Assembly: GCF_014697355.1 (NCBI RefSeq)
Contig: NZ_JACJRQ010000033.1
Coordinates: forward strand, 23,961-87,960
Length of the DNA: 64,000 nucleotides
Source of the DNA: Nostoc calcicola FACHB-3891
GTDB lineage: Bacteria; Cyanobacteriota; Cyanobacteriia; Cyanobacteriales; Nostocaceae
Direction: 5' to 3'
Part shown: positions 1 through 7,751 of the stretch, piece after piece
Position numbering within the stretch: position 1 is the first letter of the stretch
How the letters are laid out: each line of letters begins with the position of its first letter
Program-made: the position numbers and the translations under genes
Notes under the pieces: model-generated
Told to the model about the DNA's origin: nothing
Databases searched by the model: none
Seen by the model: only the letters and a program-made list of their open reading frames with translations

Positions 1-2
1 AT

Positions 3-227
3 TTGCCTAATTCACCGTTATTGGAAGACCCCAATCCTGGAAAGGTAAAACTTGATGTCCGGCGAGTAAATGCCTTACAACTGGAAAACTTGGGAATTAG
101 TGCAGAACAAATTGCGATCGCTCCTTATTGTACTTTCCAAACTCCAGAACATTTCTTTTCTTACCGCCGGGAACAAGAGAAAAAGGTGCAGTGGTCAGGG
201 ATTGTTAGCGGTAAAACAAGTCAGTAG
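3..227 (+). CDS. pgeF: PgeF/YfiH-family protein, C-terminal fragment
   Basis: This is the 3' end of a gene that enters from the left edge; the frame is open to the first base, so no start can be assigned. The tail reads SPYC-like as APYCTFQTPEHFFSYRRE, the conserved C-terminal cysteine/FFSYRR stretch of the multicopper-oxidase-like (laccase domain) family now known as peptidoglycan editing factor PgeF. Family members are purine nucleoside- or peptidoglycan-precursor-editing enzymes in the cytosol. Only about 74 residues are visible, so metal ligands upstream cannot be checked. The family is recognised by motif alone. Confidence 0.75.
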   Translation: MPNSPLLEDPNPGKVKLDVRRVNALQLENLGISAEQIAIAPYCTFQTPEHFFSYRREQEKKVQWSGIVSGKTSQ

Positions 228-236
228 CCCATATCC

Positions 237-338
237 CAATACAGTTCAGATAAGACCAAAACCCTCATGTAGAGACGCGATTCATCGCGTCTGAAAGACC
301 AATATTCTACGCCAATAACCCTTAACCCAAGCGTATTG
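237..338. repeat. Decayed copy of the CAATACGGTT terminal-inverted-repeat element
   Basis: The segment starts CAATACAGTTCAGATAAG and ends CTTAACCCAAGCGTATTG, matching the termini of the element family found intact at 3644, 10356, 27450 and 29271. Inside is a small hairpin (GACGCGATTCATCGCGTC) also found in the 27450 copy. Flanking decamers 227-236 and 339-348 agree at seven of ten positions, as expected of an old target duplication. A second left terminus (349-366) follows directly, next to the csaB stop codon. Confidence 0.6.
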
Positions 339-374
339 GTCTATGTCCCAATACAGTTCAGATAAGACAAAAAC

Positions 375-1421
375 TTAACTGAAGGCTTCACTCAATAACT
401 CACGGTGCATCAAGGCACGATCCACTAAAGATTGTATTTGCTCAGGTGGCAGTGGATCGCCATTAGCGTAATGCTCCATCCAAGTTAGACTCATAAAATT
501 GGGGTCATCTGGTAAAGTTGCTAAATCCCAGCCAGGCATTTCTAAGTCTTCCATAAGACGATTTACCTTAGGATCGTAACTCAGAGCAAAACAGCGACAA
601 CCTTCAGCAGCAGCCATAATTAAACTGTGCAGGCGCATCCCAATTGCCATTTCGACACCGCGAAACACACCTTTTAAAAGTTGCGGATCTTCCAGAGACA
701 AAATCTGGCTAACATCTTTAAGATGGGGTTGAATAGCTTGGGCAATACTTAAATCTTCACTTTTTTGAAATGGCAGCAGTAAAATAAACGCTTGGGTGGC
801 TTTTTGGAAATCCACTAAAGCACGAGTCAAGTTAGCCAAACGTGCTGTTGTAAGTTGGGGATGCGATCGCAACGTTACCGCAACTCTGGGCGCCGGTAAA
901 TCCCAAAGTCCTGGTACTGGTTTAGATTCTAATGCCCAAACTGGGTCAGGAGCTATGATACAAGGAATTTGCCAATCAGCTAATAAAGCAGCACTGGCGC
1001 GATCGCGGACGCTGACTTTGGTACAATTTCTAAAAGTTTGCCTTGCTAAGAAGCGAGTTTGGGGACGCACCAAAGGGCCGATACCCTGTGCCCAAGCTAC
1101 AGTTTTCAAACCCAAATTCTGTGCCAATGACATCAGTCCGCCATAATAAAATGGGCTAATAATACTGGTAACGTCTTGAATGAGACTCCCACCACCCCAA
1201 ATCAAGGCATCGCAAGAGCGTAAAGTTTGGATAACAGGTAAAACAGCCATACGATTGTGGGTTTCTACATTGTAGCGATCGCGGGTTTCCTCTGGATTAC
1301 CCGAAAGCACCACAGGCGTCACATCAGGTGGTAACATTTGCAAAAGCGTTGCCAACAAAGCTTCGTCACCACCATTACCCTTACCGTAATATCCAGACAA
1401 TAACGCCCGCATCTTTGCCAT
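375..1421 (-). CDS. csaB: Polysaccharide pyruvyl transferase CsaB
   Basis: The 348-residue product has the CsaB/WcaK polysaccharide pyruvyltransferase layout. An N-terminal SGYYGKGNGGDEALL glycine loop is followed by ALIWGGGSLIQDVTS, AWAQGIGP and VRDRASAALL, and a C-terminal GMRLHSLIMAA segment. The family transfers pyruvate from PEP to cell-surface polysaccharide, making the ketal ligand that holds SLH-domain proteins. An SLH-domain porin is encoded at 11551, which suggests a use for the ketal in this cell, although the genes are not linked. ATG at 1412 (MRALLSGYYG) is an equally good start. The gene is divergent from the DUF2499 gene, with a heptamer-repeat array between them. Confidence 0.88.
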   Translation of the reverse strand: MAKMRALLSGYYGKGNGGDEALLATLLQMLPPDVTPVVLSGNPEETRDRYNVETHNRMAVLPVIQTLRSCDALIWGGGSLIQDVTSIISPFYYGGLMSLAQNLGLKTVAWAQGIGPLVRPQTRFLARQTFRNCTKVSVRDRASAALLADWQIPCIIAPDPVWALESKPVPGLWDLPAPRVAVTLRSHPQLTTARLANLTRALVDFQKATQAFILLLPFQKSEDLSIAQAIQPHLKDVSQILSLEDPQLLKGVFRGVEMAIGMRLHSLIMAAAEGCRCFALSYDPKVNRLMEDLEMPGWDLATLPDDPNFMSLTWMEHYANGDPLPPEQIQSLVDRALMHRELLSEAFS

Positions 1422-1465
1422 TTTGGATTTTAGATTTTGAATTTTAGATTTTGAATTTTATTGAG

Positions 1466-1560
1466 AACTCCTAACTCCTAACTCCCCACTCCTAACTCCT
1501 AACTCCCCACTCCTAACTCCTAACTCCTAACTCCTAACTCCCCACTCCCCACTCCCCACT
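1466..1560. repeat. Heptamer tandem repeat (STRR), ACTCCTA/ACTCCCC
   Basis: About thirteen consecutive 7-bp units alternate between CTCCTAA and CTCCCCA. They end three bases before the ATG of the DUF2499 gene, so they replace any ordinary ribosome-binding region. This is the short tandemly repeated repetitive class known from heterocystous cyanobacteria. Confidence 0.9.
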
Positions 1561-1563
1561 TCT

Positions 1564-1899
1564 ATGCACGTTCTTTCAATTCCCACCTGGATTATTCATA
1601 TTTCTAGCGTTATCGAGTGGATTATTGCCATTTGGTTGATTTGGACTTATGGCGAACTCACTGGTAACCGCAACTGGTGGGCATTATCCTTTGCCATGTT
1701 ACCAGCTTTGGTTAGTGCCATGTGTGCTTGTACCTGGCATTATTTCGACAACGCCGAATCTCTAGAATGGCTGGTAACGCTTCAAGCTACCATGACCTTA
1801 GTTGGTAATTTTACACTTTGGGCGGCGGCGTTTTTGATTTGGCGTTCCACTAAGCCTACTAATACTGTTGCACCCCAACCTATTAAATCAAAGCAATGA
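1564..1899 (+). CDS. DUF2499 membrane protein
   Basis: A 111-residue protein with about three hydrophobic segments (roughly 8-28, 40-58 and 78-95), including IPTWIIHISSVIEWIIAIWL and the conserved CTWHYFDN. The sequence matches the DUF2499 family, found in cyanobacteria and chloroplast-bearing eukaryotes; its function is unknown. Its stop overlaps the start of the following DUF3593 gene by four bases (ATGA), so the two are translationally coupled and probably form one complex. The ATG lies directly after a heptamer repeat array, and no clear Shine-Dalgarno sequence is visible. Confidence 0.85.
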   Translation: MHVLSIPTWIIHISSVIEWIIAIWLIWTYGELTGNRNWWALSFAMLPALVSAMCACTWHYFDNAESLEWLVTLQATMTLVGNFTLWAAAFLIWRSTKPTNTVAPQPIKSKQ

Positions 1900-2195
1900 T
1901 CTCTAAAGAAACCCTGTTTGCGCTTTCACTATTTCCCTATTTGGGTTTCTTGTGGTTTATCAGCCGCACTCCACAAATGCCGCGTTTAGCGCTATATGGA
2001 TTTTACGGTACTCTTGTATTCGTTTTCGTCACCATTCCCGCAGGAATTTATGCCGTACTGCATTATGGCAAATCTCTAGCCAATGTAGATTGGTTACACG
2101 GTGGTGCAGAAGTATTTTTGACGTTGACGAACATCTTGATTGTGTTGGGTTTTCGGCAAGCAGTCAAGGAATTGAGAATGAAAAATGGGGAGTAG
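1896..2195 (+). CDS. DUF3593 membrane protein
   Basis: A 99-residue, mostly hydrophobic protein with about three membrane helices (LFALSLFPYLGFLWFIS, a central YGTLVFVFVTIPAGIYAVL, and VFLTLTNILIVLGF). It matches the DUF3593 family of cyanobacteria and plastids, which commonly neighbours DUF2499. It overlaps the preceding gene at an ATGA junction. No catalytic motif is apparent. The pairing suggests a two-subunit thylakoid or cytoplasmic membrane protein, but the role is unknown. Confidence 0.85.
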   Translation: MISKETLFALSLFPYLGFLWFISRTPQMPRLALYGFYGTLVFVFVTIPAGIYAVLHYGKSLANVDWLHGGAEVFLTLTNILIVLGFRQAVKELRMKNGE

Positions 2196-2291
2196 GGAGT
2201 GGGGAGATGGGGAGATGGGGGGACGCGGGGACGCGGAGAATGACCAGTGCCCAATGCCCAATGCCCCATGCCCCATGCCCCATGCCCTATT
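2187..2291. repeat. Heptamer tandem repeats (STRR)
   Basis: Purine-rich units (GGGGAGT, GGGGAGA, GGGGACG) run straight out of the DUF3593 stop and are followed by CCCAATG and CCCCATG units. They fill most of the gap before hisA. Nothing else is visible here. Confidence 0.85.
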
Positions 2292-2327
2292 ATCTACATC
2301 TACCGCATTGAGTATGAGGACAAGTAA

Positions 2328-3101
2328 ATGGATGTAATTCCAGCAATAGATTTACTAGAGGGTCGTTGTGTGCGACTTTATCAAGGAGACTACGATCGCT
2401 CACAAGTTTTTAGCGAAAACCCAGCTGATGTTGCTAAACAGTGGGTAGATGAAGGTGCCACCAGATTGCATATAGTTGATTTAGACGGTGCCAAAGCAGG
2501 TAAAGTAGTAAATCTCCAGGCAATTGAAGCGATCGCTCAAGTGGTATCAGTGCCCATTGAAATTGGTGGAGGATTGCGCGATCGCACCAGTGTGCAACAA
2601 GTGTTTAATCTAGGCGTACAATGGGCAATTCTCGGCACCGTCGCCGTAGAACAACCGCAACTAGTACAAGAACTCTGCCAAGAATTTCCCGAACAAATTA
2701 TTATCGGTATTGACGCCCGCGATGGCCGCGTAGCTACTCGCGGATGGTTAGAAACCTCGGAAGTTTTAGCAACCCAACTCGCTGTCACAATGCAAGAATT
2801 GGGGGCAGCAGCTATTATTTATACAGATATACACCGTGATGGTACATTGATAGGGCCGAATTTAGAAGCTTTGCGAGAAATAGCTGGTGCAATTTCCATA
2901 CCAGTAATTGCTTCTGGCGGGGTGAGTTCTGTTACCGATTTGTTGAGTTTACTGGCGTTAGAACCACAAGGTGTGACTGGTGTGATTGTCGGACGTGCCT
3001 TGTATACTGGGGATATTTTACTCAAAGAAGCATTACGAGCGATCGGTCCTGGACGGATTCAGGATATACCGCCCAATTTAGGTTTTTCTAGCTTCGCTTG
3101 A
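2328..3101 (+). CDS. hisA: Phosphoribosylformimino-5-aminoimidazole carboxamide ribotide isomerase HisA
   Basis: HisA performs the fourth step of histidine biosynthesis, an Amadori isomerisation of ProFAR to PRFAR, in the cytosol. The 257-residue product is a full TIM barrel with duplicated halves. It carries the catalytic Asp8 in VIPAIDLLEG and Asp129 in GIDARDGRVATRGW, and the phosphate-binding loops IEIGGGLRD (about 78-85) and IASGGVSS. Length and motifs are typical. It stands alone, as his genes usually do in cyanobacteria. It is not hisF: the TRGW segment follows the second Asp and the start is MDVIPAIDL. Confidence 0.95.
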   Translation: MDVIPAIDLLEGRCVRLYQGDYDRSQVFSENPADVAKQWVDEGATRLHIVDLDGAKAGKVVNLQAIEAIAQVVSVPIEIGGGLRDRTSVQQVFNLGVQWAILGTVAVEQPQLVQELCQEFPEQIIIGIDARDGRVATRGWLETSEVLATQLAVTMQELGAAAIIYTDIHRDGTLIGPNLEALREIAGAISIPVIASGGVSSVTDLLSLLALEPQGVTGVIVGRALYTGDILLKEALRAIGPGRIQDIPPNLGFSSFA

Positions 3102-3110
3102 ACATGCCAA

Positions 3111-3239
3111 TTTTAGATTTTAGATTTTAGATTTTAGATTAAAAATTATTTCGGTTCATGCCCCGCACTTCTCTACGAGACGCTACCACGAACGTGAGTG
3201 GAACAAATCCAAAATCCAAAATTTAAAATCTAAAATTCG
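3111..3239. repeat. TTTTAGATT-type inverted repeat element
   Basis: The left arm is TTTTAGATT repeated about four times (3113-3140); the right arm (about 3208-3236) is its complement, with AAAATCCAAAATTTAAAAT. The core contains a CTTCTCTACGAGACGCTACC-type small repeat. A second copy with the same organisation lies at 49660-49803, and single arms occur at 1424-1460 and 50698-50726. It could fold into a long stem downstream of hisA. Confidence 0.75.
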
Positions 3240-3460
3240 CTGAACAGTACGGAGGATGAAATGGTTGTTACACTGGGTGCGTGAAGCTTTAGCACAGTAA
3301 TAAGTAGAAGCACTAAATTAAACTAAAAAAGAGGTTGCTGGGTTTCGACTCCGCTCAACCCTTGTCCGATCGGGGATCGAGCATTGAGCGAAGTCGAAAT
3401 GCGTCTTCTAAATAATTGTGTCCACCTACTTACAGCAGAATCAGTGAATTCTGCTGTATA

Positions 3461-3557
3461 TTACAGCAATTTTCAGGTAAATAGACCACGTTGTAGGATA
3501 GCACAGCTGTGCTACCCTACCGATAATTGTGGTTCAAATAGATGAAAAACGCTGTAA
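3461..3557. repeat. TTACAGCA-family dispersed repeat, copy 1
   Basis: Ends are TTACAGCAATTTTCAGG and the complementary GAAAAACGCTGTAA. The body reads GTAAATAGACCACG, a central hairpin and TGTGGTTCAAATA. Related copies are at 3762-3858, 38593-38664 and 53378-53470. The central hairpin here differs (AGCACAGCTGTGCT) from the GCACAGCAATGCTGTGC form of the others. Confidence 0.7.
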
Positions 3558-3633
3558 GATTTGCATTTATCCGGTTAAAAGTGAAGGCTACTACAGGGGT
3601 AATATTCTTTAATAACTTTTTTAAATAAATAAA

Positions 3634-3881
3634 ACTTATAAACCAATACGGTTTAGTTAAGGAAAATTGTAAGTTGGGTTTCACTCCGTTCAACCCAACA
3701 AACCACCGAATGTGTTGGGTTTCGTTCCTTAACCCAACCTACAGGAGTTAAGTTGTTAGTCTTACAGCAGTTTTCATGTATTTGAACCACATCTGTCGTA
3801 GGGGCACAGCAATGCTGTGCCCTTACCGCGTGGTCTATTTACCTGAAAATTGCTGTAACTGAACCGTATTGACTTATAAAC
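3634..3881. mobile_element. CAATACGG MITE with 10-bp target duplication (copy E)
   Basis: The element spans 3644-3871. Its left end is CAATACGGTTTAGTTA and its right end GTAACTGAACCGTATTG, an imperfect terminal inverted repeat. The 10-bp sequence ACTTATAAAC occurs exactly at both flanks (3634-3643 and 3872-3881). The interior contains an inverted GTTGGGTTTC/AACCCAAC stem and a complete TTACAGCA-family repeat at 3762-3858, so one repeat has apparently inserted into another. No transposase is encoded. Confidence 0.8.
3762..3858. repeat. TTACAGCA-family dispersed repeat, copy 2 (nested)
   Basis: Ends are TTACAGCAGTTTTCATG and CCTGAAAATTGCTGTAA. The centre is the palindrome GGGGCACAGCAATGCTGTGCCC. 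It lies inside the CAATACGG element at 3644-3871, close to that element's right terminus. Confidence 0.75.
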
Positions 3882-3963
3882 TTAAATTTTCTGTAAGAGA
3901 TTTCTGTAATCGACAATACCCGTAATGTAGATAAAATAGTAGTAGAATTCAAAATTTAGTATT

Positions 3964-4083
3964 ATGTCTAGTCAAGAGCAAAATTCTCATCAAGCATTTA
4001 ATCAAACACAGGCTAATGGAACAAAGAAAAATAAGAAACTACAACCACCTCCAGACATCAAGAAACCAAAGAAAACCGAATAA
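3964..4083 (+). CDS. Small hypothetical protein (39 aa)
   Basis: An ATG-started ORF of 39 codons. The product is hydrophilic, with a Gln/Asn-rich first half (SSQEQNSHQAFNQTQANG) and a Lys/Pro-rich end (KKNKKLQPPPDIKKPKKTE). It has no membrane segment. Cyanobacteria encode many short basic proteins of this style, but I recognise no family. It stands alone between the repeat gap and the coiled-coil pair. The composition looks more protein-like than random AT-rich spacer, but support is weak. Confidence 0.4.
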   Translation: MSSQEQNSHQAFNQTQANGTKKNKKLQPPPDIKKPKKTE

Positions 4084-4260
4084 AAACTGTTAAAATTTGT
4101 TGTAGAGACTTAAATTTAATTAAGCCTCTACACATAAATTATCTAAGGATAAAGGCGTTAGTCCTCAAAATCCAGAATGACTAAAAAATCCAGAGTATCA
4201 TAGCTTCTTAAATTTCCTCAAATTATTCTGGATTCTGAATTCTGAATTCTGAATTCTTAC

Positions 4261-5337
4261 TTATTTATTTTTCACTTGACTCTTTGCCTGTTCTAAAGCT
4301 ATTTCTTTCATTGCCTGATATGAATTCACATTGGAAGTACCTTCAATAGCTTTAACTGCCAAATCTTGAACTTGTTTTAGGGCAGATTCGAGTTGTTTAG
4401 AAAGATTTTGAATACGTGTCTCTTGATTAGTAATCGTCTGTTCTAGAGATTGCAGTCTTTGTTCATAAAAACGTTTTTGCCCTTCTACTTCTTTAGAGTA
4501 TAAATCTGATTTGACCTTAGCTTGGTAGTGGGCGATGCCTTTCCCTTCTTCTGTAGCTTTTTTGAGGGCTGCTTCTTTTTCTTTCGGAAAAGCTTCTACC
4601 TTAGCCTTCAATTCTTCAAATTGTTTTTCTCGTTCAGAAATTGCTTTCTCCCGTTCGGCCCACTGTTTTTCTATTTCTTGGAGTAATTCCTCTAGTTGTT
4701 TATATAATACTTTCTGCCCTTGTTCGTATTCACCATTGTCTAATTGCCGCTGGAGTTCCAAATTATACTTATACTCTGATGCATCGCGTTGGCGAGTTTT
4801 GTTCAGGCTTTCATTCCGTTCTTTTATCGCTCGTTGATGTTCTTCTTGTTCTTTTCCCCAAGTATTTCTTTGATCTAGAATTTCTTGCAATAACACTTCA
4901 GAACGCTGGCTATACTCATCTTGATAAGCTTTAGAGTTATCTTCATACGCTTGGATAAGAGTATCCAAGATATCATCAGAAATTTCTAAATTATGCAACT
5001 GTTTTAATTGTTGAATTTCTTCCTCTAAAGTTTGCCTGATTTCTTCTAATTTAGAAGCTTTAGTTGTCAATTGTTCGGATAATTCATTAGCAGCGCTACC
5101 AAAACCTAATTGAATTTTAGCTAAGCTTTCAATTGTATTATTCATCTTTTGTTGGACACTAGAAAGCTGATTCATAGGTGTTTTTTGTTCTGTTTTAGGC
5201 TGTTCTTTCGTTACAGACTGGCTTTCTTTAGCAACTTTATCGAGTTGCGATTTTAGCGCTGCTTGTTCTTTAGCTAACTCCTCATACGCCTGAAGAATTT
5301 CTACTTTAGTATTCTTCTCAGTCGGTTTTTTCACCAC
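4261..5337 (-). CDS. zacK: Coiled-coil filament protein, ZacK-like
   Basis: The 358-residue protein is almost wholly charged coiled coil (residues about 10-330, many E/K/Q heptads) with no membrane segment or signal. It is a paralogue of the next gene: both share a front segment on NQLSSVQQKMNN / a LGFGSAANELSEQL-like motif, a central REKQFEELKAKVEAFPKE block, and a C-terminal QLESALKQVQDLAVKAIEG motif. The pair sits divergently beside sphR. From memory, Anabaena sp. PCC 7120 has the same arrangement (all4503 sphR, then alr4504 zicK and alr4505 zacK), whose products co-assemble into a heteropolymer that keeps the trichome straight. Coiled coil and paralogy are seen; the gene name rests on remembered synteny. 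Confidence 0.65.
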   Translation of the reverse strand: MVKKPTEKNTKVEILQAYEELAKEQAALKSQLDKVAKESQSVTKEQPKTEQKTPMNQLSSVQQKMNNTIESLAKIQLGFGSAANELSEQLTTKASKLEEIRQTLEEEIQQLKQLHNLEISDDILDTLIQAYEDNSKAYQDEYSQRSEVLLQEILDQRNTWGKEQEEHQRAIKERNESLNKTRQRDASEYKYNLELQRQLDNGEYEQGQKVLYKQLEELLQEIEKQWAEREKAISEREKQFEELKAKVEAFPKEKEAALKKATEEGKGIAHYQAKVKSDLYSKEVEGQKRFYEQRLQSLEQTITNQETRIQNLSKQLESALKQVQDLAVKAIEGTSNVNSYQAMKEIALEQAKSQVKNK

Positions 5338-5400
5338 TACAACAAACCTCCTCTTCAGGAATTGAAAATTTAAAATAATTAAGACGCTACAGACTAATAA

Positions 5401-6384
5401 CTATTTGGGACTAGAACCACCAAAAGCCCTCATAGCCAAGTCTTGCGCTTGTTTTAATGCAGTTTGCAATTGAGCAGAAATACCTTCTATTTGCTCAGTT
5501 TGTTTTTTGATTGTTTCTTCCAGAGATTGAATTTTTAATTCATAACTTTGTTTTGTAGATTCCCATTCTTTCTCAAATAAATCAGCCTCAATTTTAGCTT
5601 TTTGGCTGGTTTCTTTAATTGCTTCTTCCCTAGCTTTCTTAACGGCTTCTTCTAGTTCGTTAGGAAATGTAGTCACTTTTTGTTGATAATCTGCAAACAG
5701 CGGTTGATGTTGAGTAAGTATTTTTTCTCGTTCAGTCCAGTCTTTCTCTTTCTTTTGAGAATTTTCTTGTATTTCCCTTTCTTGTTGACGCTTGATTGCT
5801 TCGTAGCTGTCTGTATTCAGTTTCCGAGTTGTTTCTAATTTATATTGATATTCTTCTTCTTCTTGCTGGCGGTCTTTGGCTAATAAATCATTATATGCTT
5901 GGAGTTTTTCTTCATACTCTGCTTGCTCTTTTTGCCATTCTTTCCGCCTGACTGTAACTTCTTTCTCTAAAGCTTCCTTTTTGCTAATAGTATCTTGTTC
6001 TAGGGTTTTGAGTTTTTCTTGATGTTCTTGACTTAAAACATCTAGAGTATCAGCGACAACTCTAATTTGCTGAAGTTCTTGTAGACGTTGAGTTTCAATT
6101 TCTATTGCTTGATTGAGTTCATCTAACTTGGAGTTTTCCTGAGCTAGTTTTTCAGATAATCCATTGAGAATACTGCCAAATTCTAATTGTAAATCAGCTA
6201 AGCCTTTGACAATACTATCAACTGTATAAGTCGAAGCTGCTTGCAGAATTTCTTGGCTTTTGGCTTTTTCTGCTTCTTCTTGTTTGGTTGCTATTTTAAA
6301 TTCCAGCTTTTTCCTTTGGATAAGAATTTGTTGAAATGCTTGCATTAGTTGTTGTTTGCTGTCCTTGACCCCAACTGTAGTCAT
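5401..6384 (-). CDS. zicK: Coiled-coil filament protein, ZicK-like
   Basis: A 327-residue, highly charged coiled-coil protein starting MTTVGVKDSKQQL. An upstream ATG at 6426 would add 14 residues that look unlike the family. It shares with the downstream gene (64 bp away) the LADLQLEFGSILNGLSEKL segment, the FPNELEEAVKKAREEA block and the C-terminal LQTALKQAQDLAMRAFGG motif, so the two arose by duplication. It is the first gene of a likely bicistronic unit transcribed away from sphR. By the synteny described for its partner it corresponds to ZicK, one half of the ZicK/ZacK heteropolymer of Anabaena. Homology to those exact proteins is inferred, not tested. Confidence 0.65.
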   Translation of the reverse strand: MTTVGVKDSKQQLMQAFQQILIQRKKLEFKIATKQEEAEKAKSQEILQAASTYTVDSIVKGLADLQLEFGSILNGLSEKLAQENSKLDELNQAIEIETQRLQELQQIRVVADTLDVLSQEHQEKLKTLEQDTISKKEALEKEVTVRRKEWQKEQAEYEEKLQAYNDLLAKDRQQEEEEYQYKLETTRKLNTDSYEAIKRQQEREIQENSQKKEKDWTEREKILTQHQPLFADYQQKVTTFPNELEEAVKKAREEAIKETSQKAKIEADLFEKEWESTKQSYELKIQSLEETIKKQTEQIEGISAQLQTALKQAQDLAMRAFGGSSPK

Positions 6385-6945
6385 ATTCCAACTCCGTTCA
6401 ATAGGCAATAATTTATCGGGTAGCAAGCCATACCAATGACTACCCTATGCAGACATCAGAGTAGCCTTTACATCATATTTATAGTGCAGTGTAAACACTG
6501 AAATAATCAACATCCGATACTGAGGACAGTACGAGTTATCCACAGTTGTGTCTTTCTGTTTTCCTAAGTATATTTTTCCCTTTGGGTAATGTAGTATTTT
6601 TGTACTAATTAATATACCCAGCCTAATTTGCTCTTGTCAAGAGAAAATTTCAGATATTTCACTAAAAAGACTATAGCGCTTCCCACTTGGGTAAAATACG
6701 CCCGTTCGTAGGGGCGCACATCTGTGCGCCCCTAGAGCGTATTGCATCCAAACGAGAATCGCTATATTGGCAGCTTTGAGCCACAGCGTTTTATAATTCT
6801 TAATAGGGCGCTGTGACATATGTAACCTTTTGTAAAGGAAATATAAAAGAATTAACCCTAGTAGAAGCGCGGTTGCACTCAGGTTAGATAATAGATGTGA
6901 TGATCCTAATTGATACAAGGACAGTCCTAGACTCTTGTGATATCA
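6385..6945. other. Divergent promoter region between zicK and sphR
   Basis: This 0.56-kb gap must hold the promoters of both divergent units. It contains a perfect 12-bp stem, TAGGGGCGCACA (6709-6720) and its complement (6723-6734), of the dispersed-hairpin type. I searched by eye for direct Pho-box repeats (CTTAACCT-like) and found no convincing pair. A reverse ORF here (6637-6918) runs through the hairpin repeat and is not considered real. Confidence 0.5.
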
Positions 6946-7698
6946 ATGTATACCACTGAATCGACCAAGTATTCTGCCAGAACGGACATTGGGCAAACCA
7001 GCCGGATTTTGGTAGTAGAAGATGAAGAATTAATCCAGGAAATGCTCGTTGTAGCCCTGGAAGAGGAGGGTTACGGGGTGATAACTGCCCCCGATGGGCG
7101 GTCTGCTGTAGAGTATCTCAAAAGTTTTGAAACCAACTCAGGGGAACTTCCCTTTGACTTGATCATCCTTGATTTGATGCTGCCTCAGATCAATGGTTTA
7201 GATATTTGCCGTTTACTACGTCACCAAGGAAACCCAGTACCGATTTTAATGCTCAGCGCTAAGGGCAGCGAAACCGATCGCGTTTTGGGGTTAGAAGTAG
7301 GAGCAGATGACTACCTAACCAAACCCTTCAGTATGCGCGAGTTAGTGGCTCGTTGTCGGGCTTTACTGCGGCGTCAACGCTTAAGTACTCTGCCACAACT
7401 ACCAGTATTAAAATTTAAGGATGTGACCTTAAATCCTCAAGAATGTCGCGTGCTGGTTCGCGGTCAAGAGGTGAGTCTTTCTCCGAAAGAGTTTCGCCTG
7501 CTGGAACTGTTTATGAGTTACGCCCGTCGGGTGTGGTCGCGGGAACAATTGCTAGACCAGGTTTGGGGTCCAGATTTTGTTGGGGATAGCAAAACCGTAG
7601 ACGTTCACATCCGTTGGTTGCGCGAAAAATTAGAGCAAGACCCCAGTCATCCCGAATATATTGTGACTGTAAGAGGTTTTGGCTATAGGTTTGGATAA
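6946..7698 (+). CDS. sphR: Phosphate-responsive response regulator SphR (PhoB type)
   Basis: An OmpR/PhoB-family regulator. The receiver domain (about 18-135) has the acidic pair VEDEE, the phosphoacceptor Asp76 in LIILDLMLP, and the TKPFS lysine. The C-terminal winged helix (about 150-250) carries LSPKEFRLLELF, VWSREQLLDQVWG and VDVHIRWLREKLE. It is followed 53 bp on by a PAS-containing kinase and then by phoU, which identifies it as SphR of the cyanobacterial Pho system, activator of phosphate-starvation genes. I chose ATG 6946; a GTG three codons earlier (6937) is possible. RpaB is the main alternative, but the neighbours argue for SphR. Confidence 0.88.
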   Translation: MYTTESTKYSARTDIGQTSRILVVEDEELIQEMLVVALEEEGYGVITAPDGRSAVEYLKSFETNSGELPFDLIILDLMLPQINGLDICRLLRHQGNPVPILMLSAKGSETDRVLGLEVGADDYLTKPFSMRELVARCRALLRRQRLSTLPQLPVLKFKDVTLNPQECRVLVRGQEVSLSPKEFRLLELFMSYARRVWSREQLLDQVWGPDFVGDSKTVDVHIRWLREKLEQDPSHPEYIVTVRGFGYRFG

Positions 7699-7751
7699 TT
7701 AGTTTAGATAGTTGTTAGTTTTGAGTAATCACAAAAAAACTAACGACTCAA

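Larger units (their letters stand above)
3240..3963. other. Repeat-filled gap without genes
   Basis: I see no coding sequence here. The stretch holds a TTACAGCA-ended repeat (3461-3557), a palindrome around TACAGCAGAATCAGTGAATTC (about 3431-3458), and a CAATACGG element with a nested TTACAGCA repeat (3634-3881). The gap is an accumulation site for short mobile repeats. Confidence 0.7.

Noticed and set aside
1466..1560. CRISPR array from the regular short repeats
   Set aside because: The units are contiguous heptamers without spacers; no cas genes are nearby. They are STRR tracts.
6637..6918. Reverse 93-codon ORF upstream of sphR with one hydrophobic stretch
   Set aside because: Its second half is translated from a dispersed hairpin (GGGGCGCACA repeat) and the region is the divergent promoter space of zicK and sphR.
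6880..6945. Pho box upstream of sphR
   Set aside because: No tandem CTTAACCT-like 8-mers with 3-bp spacing could be found by eye.
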